Shown piece by piece: positions 57,061 to 64,000 of a DNA stretch of 64,000 bases (position 1 is its first letter; each line of letters starts with the position of its first letter). The DNA comes from Distichodus sexfasciatus (lineage: Eukaryota; Chordata; Actinopteri; Characiformes; Distichodontidae): assembly GCA_032718565.1 (NCBI GenBank), contig JAVGVS010000793.1, positions 34,264 through 98,263 of the forward strand, in the 5' to 3' direction. The translations under genes were made by a program, and so were the position numbers. The notes beneath the pieces are model-generated. The model worked only from the letters and a program-made list of their open reading frames with translations. It was not told the DNA's origin and made no database searches.

Positions 57061-58380
57061 TTCTGCCTCTGACCCTTCAAAGCCCAATAGTCTCCGAATC
57101 TGACTCCTTAAAGGGTTATAGTTTCCATCTCAGGTTCCACAAAAGCCAAAGTGTAGAGCATCTCTGTCTCAGATACCTTATACACCCACAGTTTCAGCCT
57201 CAGGAGCCTCGCACAGTCATAGTTTCTGCTTCAGATGTCTCCAAATGCCCAGGCTTCTGCCTCAGATGTCTTAAAAAGCCATTTTCTCCACCCCATAAAT
57301 TTCAAAATGCCCAGCGATCTGATTTCAGTATCTTTTCCAAAAATAATTTCTGCTGCAGATGTGTGAAAATGTTCAAGTCTCTTCCTCATATGCCTCAAGG
57401 CTCTACTCTCTGCCTTCAAATGCTGTAATTTTTGCCAGATATGCCTTAAAACAGTCTAGTCTCCGACTTACACGCCTCAAAAAGGCAAAATGTCTTCATT
57501 CTCTACTTCAGATGCATTAAAAGGTCTTCATCTCTGCTTCAGATACCAGAGATACATCAGAAGTCATAGATCTATCCTCATAAATCTACAAATTAGGAAT
57601 GCACCACTCCGATATGTGGATCGGTAACTTTTCAAGGCTGACGATTTAATTATTTGTGAATAATTCCGTGCACAAAACCTGAAGTAACTGCGTAAAAACA
57701 CATAAATGACATTTGTCACGATGTAAACACATGCGCTGTGTTTGTTAGCGTGCATTTCTCACTCAGCGGGAAGTATTCATTTTTAGTATTAATTCCGTGT
57801 TAATTGTCGTGTTATGGTGTGGAACACTATCATGCCAAACAACTCTCATACGGAAAGCCATCATGTCAAAAATGTAGTTCTCTCCCAGAAACGTCTTAAT
57901 TCCTAAAAATAATTTTTAAGTAAAAAGAGATATCAAAATCTGTATTGGTATCTATATTGTGTATCGGAATTGGATTGGAACTGAAAAATGTGGATTGGCC
58001 CATCCCTACTCAAAATGCCTAAGTGTCTCAAGTTTCTCTAGCAGCAATAATGTCTGATTCAGATTCATGCATATGCCATAGTTTTAGCGTCAGATGCCTC
58101 AAAAAGAATAGTTCCTACCTGCACAGTCAGATCAGAGATGCCCAAAAAGCAGTTCTCTCTGCCTCAGTTGCCTTCAAATGTCATCATTTGTGCGTCAGAT
58201 GTCTCAAAATAGTCTAGTCCCCAAATCAGATGTCTACAAAGAGCACTGTTTCTGCCTCAGTTGTCCTCAGTTCTACATAGTCTCTGTTTAAACGCCTTGA
58301 ATATCTGCCTCAGAAGCTTTATAAAGTGCTTTTCTTGCTCATGAATCTCAAAATGCCCAAGTCAACGACTCCTCTACTTT
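57061..58380. repeat. Degenerate ~31-bp minisatellite in tspan2 intron 1
   Basis: Successive units of about 30-33 bases follow the pattern TTTCTGCCTCAGATGTCTCAAAATGCCCAG; clear unit starts at 57061, 57091, 57161, 57192, 57223, 57254 and 57285. Roughly 30 units remain once the MITE 57594-58008 is removed. Units are strongly diverged. No known family recognised. Confidence 0.75.
57594..58008. mobile_element. hAT-like MITE inside the minisatellite
   Basis: 415 bp from TAGGAATGCACCACTCCG to GGATTGGCCCATCCCTA; octamers CTACAAAT and CTCAAAAT on each side agree at 6 of 8. Contains parts of the shared core (AGTATTAATTCCGTGTTAAT, AAAATGTAGTTCTCTCCCAG). Confidence 0.75.
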
Positions 58381-59570
58381 AACTATGATGTCATTGTTTC
58401 TGTTTTATTTACCTCTAAAAGATCTAGTCTCAGCTTACGTGAGCCTTGTACAGGCTGGCATACATATTGTCCTATGGCAGTCTGATAAGAAAGTGAAAAA
58501 ACAATTACAAATGCAGTCAAAAAAATCTTAGAAAAGTGTTGCATGGAGGGTTCTTGCAGTAGTTTCGGTGGCACTTTTTTACCTCCACACCACCGTGCAG
58601 AGCACCAACACTACCGTCCAACACATGTCCATTTTTTTGTTGCAGTAGCACAATTTAGTGCTCGAGATCCCACGAAAACAGAGGTTTTAAAAGAAACCGT
58701 CCTGTCAAAAAGGCTGTGTCTTGAATATGTTAAGAAACAATGCGGAGCGACTTTATGCCCAAAGTAAAATGCCTGACTTGCGAGACTAAAAGGTACCACG
58801 TGGTGGAAGGGGTTGGGTATTAACATGGCAAGAAGAACAAGAAGCAAAACACAACAAGAGAATGTGTCTAATCCACTCGGATGCCAAACAATGTGAAATG
58901 TAAAAAAAAAAAAAAAAAGCTATGTACCAAGCCCATCCTGTCGTGTCATTTTCCACCCTTTCAAATTCAAGTTTAATGTAAATAAACTTAATATTTCCTC
59001 AATATATCATAACCTTGATTTCTTGATAAATAAAATGAAGACCAAACTAAATTATTAAAAAGTTTTGCCACAAGTAAAGAAGGCCTATGACAGAATTTTG
59101 GAGAAAAATTGTTATTTTGCAGTAATTTCATAAACCTTAAAACATTTCCCATTACCTGAAATATAATCCTGGGAATGGGACAAAAGACCTTTCTGAAAGA
59201 ATATATTTTATTATCATTATGCAATAACAATTATATTACTCAAGTTTGAATTTGTCCTTGACAGGGTGGACATATTTTGCAATTTGCTCATATGCTGACA
59301 TCCTGCAGTTAATTTATGAAAAGTGTTTAAGCTTGATCAATATGCATTTCTAACTGCTTAAGGGTAACTTAATGAAATGAATATGAAGTAAAATGGGAAA
59401 TCATAAACTCCTTTAATAGTATTTTATAATCTTTAGTAATTGAGTTAATTGAGTAATCATTAGTAATAAAACTTATGATGGGAAAATATTACAGCATGAG
59501 TAAAAGGATACATATATTAAGTGCAACAAATCTAGAACTTTTCTACAAATGCAAATAAATAACCAATAAC
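58381..59570. other. tspan2 intron 1, unassigned
   Basis: No exon supported. Short frames are without motifs; an A run lies at 58902-58918. Confidence 0.4.
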
Positions 59571-60521
59571 TAGGGGTGGAAGTCGAAAACTATTTCCGAC
59601 TCAGAACCGGTTCTGACTGATCAGTTCCATCAGAATCGTACACCTCCAACGTTATGGATTCTTCTTAACGATTCTCTCATTTCCCAGCTCCACGTTTTCT
59701 AAGTTTTGCGTCGCGTGACATTACGTCACACTCTCTGTGACTTGACCTTCAACTCCAAGGAATCATGACGTGTAAATGATATTTTTCCCGATGTAAGCGC
59801 GTTTATTAGTACGCACTTCTCTCACAGGGAAGTCCAACATTCACTAAAACCTTCCAGTTCAGTTAAATCTTCCCATTTATTACAGACAAAACTTCTACAT
59901 TAGCTGATACATAACAAAAACAACCAGCATTTTACTCACAGTACAGCATTTTACTTGATATGTATTTATTCCCGACGCGCGTCCACAGCGCTGTTGTGGC
60001 GCGGCGCTCATATGGAACGCCCTCATGGCAAAAATGTCTTCTCTCCCAGAAATGAGTCAAAAATGAGTTCTAGATCAAAATGAGTCCAAATGCTAAAAAA
60101 AAAATGACCAAAACTTCAGTATTTCTTCATTTTCCATTAATCAGAAAATGTTTATTTCCATTCTATAATGTTAGAGAGTAAGAAATAAATATAGAAAAAT
60201 GCATGATTTGTTATTAAATAATTAGATTCTATATCCAGATGGATTCCAAATGGATAAAGAAGTGTTTCCACCTGCACCTTATTGTTCTTCATAAACTAAA
60301 CCATAGAATGTCTCTGCGGAATAACAACTCTGAATATCAGTATGAATGTGTTCATGTTCAAAATGAAATGTTTGCTTTTGGTGCAGAAGACTGTAGAACT
60401 ACTTTTTCCGCACTTAAAAAACTACTCAGGAATCGATAAGAGAATTGATAAGGAATTAAATTGATAAGCAGAATCCATAATGACACTGATATTAATAAAA
60501 TCCTATCAATCCCCACCCCTA
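59571..60521. mobile_element. hAT-like MITE (TAGGGGTGG type) with perfect 8-bp target duplication
   Basis: 951 bp from TAGGGGTGGAAGTCGAAAAC to CTATCAATCCCCACCCCTA, flanked by exact CCAATAAC octamers (59563-59570, 60522-60529). The core 59780-60130 matches the other hAT-like MITEs. No coding capacity. Confidence 0.93.
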
Positions 60522-62181
60522 CCAATAACCAACAACCAACTCCCCAATTAAGAATAATCTTAATTTAGAGGCTGCACAATCGCTGCTGTTATCTTACCCC
60601 TGTCTAAATCTTTCCTTTCTCTGCGAAGGTGTGGTCCTCCTGTACTATAATAACATAAGGGATCTTTAATTAGTTTCAATGGCACGACCCCCAAAACATT
60701 ACACACCCATTACCATCTGCCTGTAACATTACCTGGTCTTACATCACCTCCGTGCCCTTCTCCATCTCCCCATGGCCATCCCTCTCTCCATGCCCCACCC
60801 CGAAAACCCTTAAACCAGCACCCAAACCTTTTTCTCATCCTTCACTCAACAGGCCCACTGTGTCTGTGTTCCAAATGATCTTTCCTGATGGACCATTTCA
60901 TTGTCTGTAACAAGCAGTTCACAAACAAAGCATCTGGACTTTAATTGCAGAAAAATGTCTGGACAATTCTTAAATAAAAACACAGTGCATCACTCTTCTG
61001 AGGAAAAAAACGACAACAATGCACAGAACAGAAGCAAAGCAGTCAGCGCCCGCCTAAAACGAGAGTTGCAGATTTGAGTGTGAGTTACATGTATGGAAAC
61101 ATTTGTGCGCCTTCAAGTTTATTGGGGATTTTTATGTTGCTGTTAAACGGTCTATTGGAGAGGGAATTTCCATGGATATTTCTTAGTGCGCATATACGGA
61201 GCTGTGTATTCGGCGAGAGTGAGAGAGCTGGAGACTTTTCAACCCACCTCTCAACTCACTGTAAATCCGTGAAAGAGAGATTTATCTCTGGTGTCGCCAT
61301 GTTCCTAACAATCTGACTGACCGATTACCTACTAAAAAGGGAAAAAGACATTTACATTAAAGCATCTACTCAGAATCAGAATTTATTTTTTTTAATTAGT
61401 TTTCACAAAAAGAAAAAAACAAGGAATTTGACTCAGCAAACACGATGGCTGGTCGTACCTGGGAACATTATGAATAAATATCAAAATAAATATGACAAAC
61501 GTGACATACTTTTATAAGAATGTGCATGAAAAGATAAACAAATTAAAAGTAAATGCTATACAAAAGTATGCATCCGTAGTGATGGGGTGAGGGGATGGGG
61601 GTTTAGTTTTACTGAGGAGGCTAACTGCCCAAGGGAAGAAGCTATTCAAGTGATGTGAGGTTTTGGTCTTGATTGATCCCAGCCTTCTACCAGACGGGAG
61701 TGGCTGAAAAAGCCTGTGGCCAAACATATAGAGCCAAACTTTTTGGCGAATTGTTGCGGCAAATAATGGCCTGCTAATGTGTTTGCCAAAAGGGTCTGGC
61801 AGGCCGATATAAACTGTATTCAGATAAATATCAGCACTTATTATGGACATTAAAGGGAACTACAACAAAAACTGAAAGAGAGATGATGTGTCTTTGATAT
61901 ATATTAAGAGTGTTTGTCCAGTAGATGGTACACTGGCTTATTTATGTTTTTATGCATTTGTACGTTAGGGGTCTGTGTTCACCAAATGCGTTTTTTCCAC
62001 TGAGAGCGTTCAAAACCTCAGAGCGCTTTCTCGTTGAACTTCACCTGATACGGCGCAACATACGGTAATATATGACCTCATCCTCATCCTAGTAATGTGA
62101 TCACATGCAATGACCACACTGTAGGGCGTGCAGTGCAAATTAAGACAAATTTACTCAAACCACTTTTTGGCTGCTTGACAC
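60522..62181. other. tspan2 upstream/intron 1, unassigned
   Basis: No supported exon. The missing first tspan2 coding exon (expected to end in a CIKYLL...FNxxFW-like segment) was looked for on the - strand and not found, so it lies beyond 64000. Confidence 0.45.
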
Positions 62182-63821
62182 TAGAGGTCGACCGGTATTG
62201 GTTTTTCAGGGCAGATATCGATACCAATTATTGCTAGTTAACAGGGCCGATAATTTTACAAACTAGGGATGCACCGATTGCAATTTTCTTGGCCGATTCC
62301 GATTACTGATTTTTTTGTAAGTGTGATCGGCCGATACCGATTTTTTTCCCAGATAACAGAAAATTAGAGCTACTGCAAGTAGTCGACGACATTGACACAA
62401 AATAATGGGTTTCAACTTTTTCAGTTTAACGCGGTAGTTACTTTCCCTGTTTACTAGTTACTTTTATAATAGTGACATATAATAGTGGCAGCTCTACAGC
62501 AAATACAAACAAAAATCTAATTTTCTTTAATATAATGCTTTATTTTCATAACAAATTTTCTTTACAAATTTAAATAAATAAAATGCAACTCGTAAAATGT
62601 CAAATGTAACAACTCCGGTAACTCGACATCCGAAAAGTAACGCCTACTTGGCATTGTGTATTTTGGGCAGAGGTGATTTATCAGATTTCTGAAGCCTGTA
62701 TCCTCAACTATGGAAAACGGCTGATCATCTTGTGATTGACTTGTGCATCTGTGTTTATGTTGAATTGGGGACAGACAAGTGGGCAAGAGGAGCCATTGAC
62801 TGCGTGCTTATTAAACGTGTAAGACCTAACTATTAAATTATAATTATAAGATTGATAAACTATAACTTGCGTTTAATCTACCTGTTGCCGTTCCTCGTTC
62901 TACGTCATCTTTGGTTTTTCTGTAAAAACCGTCTGTAGTGTGCAGTCAATCACAAGATCAGGAGCCATCGGCCAATAGGATTCGCAGGCAGAAGCTGCCA
63001 AAACCCCGCCCCCAAACTGCCAAAACCCGCCCCTTTCAAACCGCGAGGACATTTAACACATCGAGAGGGAAAAACGCATTCGTGAGAGGAAAAATACAGT
63101 TCGCGCGCAATATTATCACAACCGCGCACTTGATTCTTAATTTTGTGCTCTCGAGTTTCAGATTTGCGTACGCGACTTTGAAATTTACGCCTGCGAATTT
63201 TTTGCGGCAAGCCATTTTGCGTGCTCTAGTTTTGGCATTGATGTGACGCCACACTCACGCACCCAAAATTCATTCCGTCGCCGCACGATGTCACCCCATT
63301 CAAAGTGAATGAGAAACGCCTCCGTTGAGCGTATATGTGAACGCTGCCTGAATGCGCGCGTGGCTGTGCTGCAAGTAATGCGCATGCGCAAGATCGGTTT
63401 GTAATCGGCAATACACGTGACTGATCGGCCGATCACCGATCAGGCCGATCAGGCCACAAATGGGCAGATTCCGATCGCTGGCCGATCGATGGGTGCATCC
63501 CTATTACAAACACTAAGCTCAGCTGAAACTCTCCTCTCTCCTCTTCACGCTGTGATCGTGTGTGAATGTGGTGTGAGTGAAAACAAGGCTTCAGCGTTTA
63601 TAGGCTACTATTTGTGTGACATATGGCCAGAGACTGTTGTGGGCGGGACATCAAATGAAGCAGCGAGTCAAGAGCAAATGGCACACAGAGAAGAGACGGC
63701 AGTGGAGCCGCAGTAGCGTCACCTTGTAATTACTTCATATCGGTGATGGACAAAATGAAACACCATTACCGATAATCGGCAAAATGCCTAATATCAGCTC
63801 CCGATAATCGTTCGACCCCTA
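62182..63821. mobile_element. Outer hAT-like element (TAGAGGTCGACC type)
   Basis: Starts TAGAGGTCGACCGGTATTGG and ends CGATAATCGTTCGACCCCTA. Flanking octamers CTTGACAC (62174-62181) and CTTGATAC (63822-63829) match at 7 of 8. Carries a complete second element inside. Without it the element is about 390 bp. Confidence 0.85.
62264..63503. mobile_element. Inner hAT-like element (TAGGGATGCACC type), perfect target duplication
   Basis: 1,240 bp from TAGGGATGCACCGATTGCAA to CGATGGGTGCATCCCTA, flanked by exact TTACAAAC octamers (62256-62263, 63504-63511). The interior has no transposase; parts recur at 12377-12606 (inverted) and ~13004. Confidence 0.94.
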
Positions 63822-63955
63822 CTTGATACAAATGGAAAAATCCATTTGATAAATTAAATAATACACAAGATATCGCTAGATATCGTTAGATTTCCCTAAA
63901 ACAACCCATTTGGCTAAAATGATTAATTCTTTAGCAATAAATATATATTTATATA

Positions 63956-64000
63956 CAGTACTGTGCAAAAGTATTAGGCAGGTGTGAAAAAATGCTGTAA
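63956..64000 (+). mobile_element. Left end of a Tc1/mariner element, cut by window
   Basis: CAGTACTGTGCAAAAGTATT followed by AGGCAGGTGTGAAAAAATGC matches 55441-55485, with TA before it. Confidence 0.88.

Noticed and set aside
57061..58380. CRISPR-like array
   Set aside because: Units are contiguous and diverged, without identical repeats separated by unique spacers, and the window is eukaryotic.
58611..58847. 78-codon - strand frame with a hydrophobic start, considered as tspan2 exon 1
   Set aside because: Lacks the CIKYLL...FN motif expected of the first tetraspanin exon and has no suitable donor.

Overview
This is vertebrate, almost certainly teleost fish, nuclear DNA. Coding sequence is split by GT-AG introns, and most of the window is intergenic or intronic DNA packed with fish-type transposons (Ty3/gypsy, hAT and hAT-derived MITEs, Tc1/mariner, tRNA-derived SINEs, LINE 3' tails) and microsatellites. 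No bacterial operons, phage genes or CRISPR arrays are visible. I cannot name the species.

Three cellular genes can be reconstructed. (1) An intact mgat4c-like N-acetylglucosaminyltransferase on the + strand, coding exons 19399-19500, 19586-19712 and 21664-22823, 462 residues. (2) A glutamate-carrier gene of the SLC25A22 type on the + strand, nine exon-like blocks 33937-41711. Its first six blocks carry frame breaks while the last three are open and splice cleanly, so it is scored as a pseudogene or decaying gene. (3) A tspan2-like tetraspanin on the - strand, seven exons 46717-56744. Its first coding exon must lie beyond the right edge. Genes 2 and 3 are convergent.

Region by region: 1-7.9 kb is a stack of two degraded Ty3/gypsy elements lying between hAT-like ends. 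7.9-19.1 kb is repeat-rich DNA with a 5.1 kb segment bounded by perfect inverted repeats, a 0.6 kb element with 40-bp perfect inverted repeats, and a solo-LTR-like block; a CpG-bearing candidate non-coding first exon for mgat4c ends at 9488. 19.1-24.1 kb holds mgat4c, with a hAT-like element in intron 2, a MITE just past the poly(A) signal and a Tc1 remnant. 24.1-33.8 kb is AT-rich intergenic DNA with long (TATAA)n, (TAA)n and (TA)n tracts. 33.8-41.7 kb is the carrier gene; its introns hold a LINE tail, a self-complementary element and a hAT element with a perfect 8-bp target duplication. 41.7-46.7 kb is the convergent 3' space. 46.7-64 kb is tspan2 and its upstream intron, with foldback, hAT, Tc1 and SINE insertions and a degenerate ~31-bp-period minisatellite of about 1.3 kb.

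The genes are not a pathway: one Golgi glycosyltransferase, one mitochondrial carrier relic and one plasma-membrane tetraspanin. The less routine observations are the polarised decay of the carrier gene, the ~31-bp minisatellite, and several hAT-like MITEs that share one internal core but have different terminal repeats.
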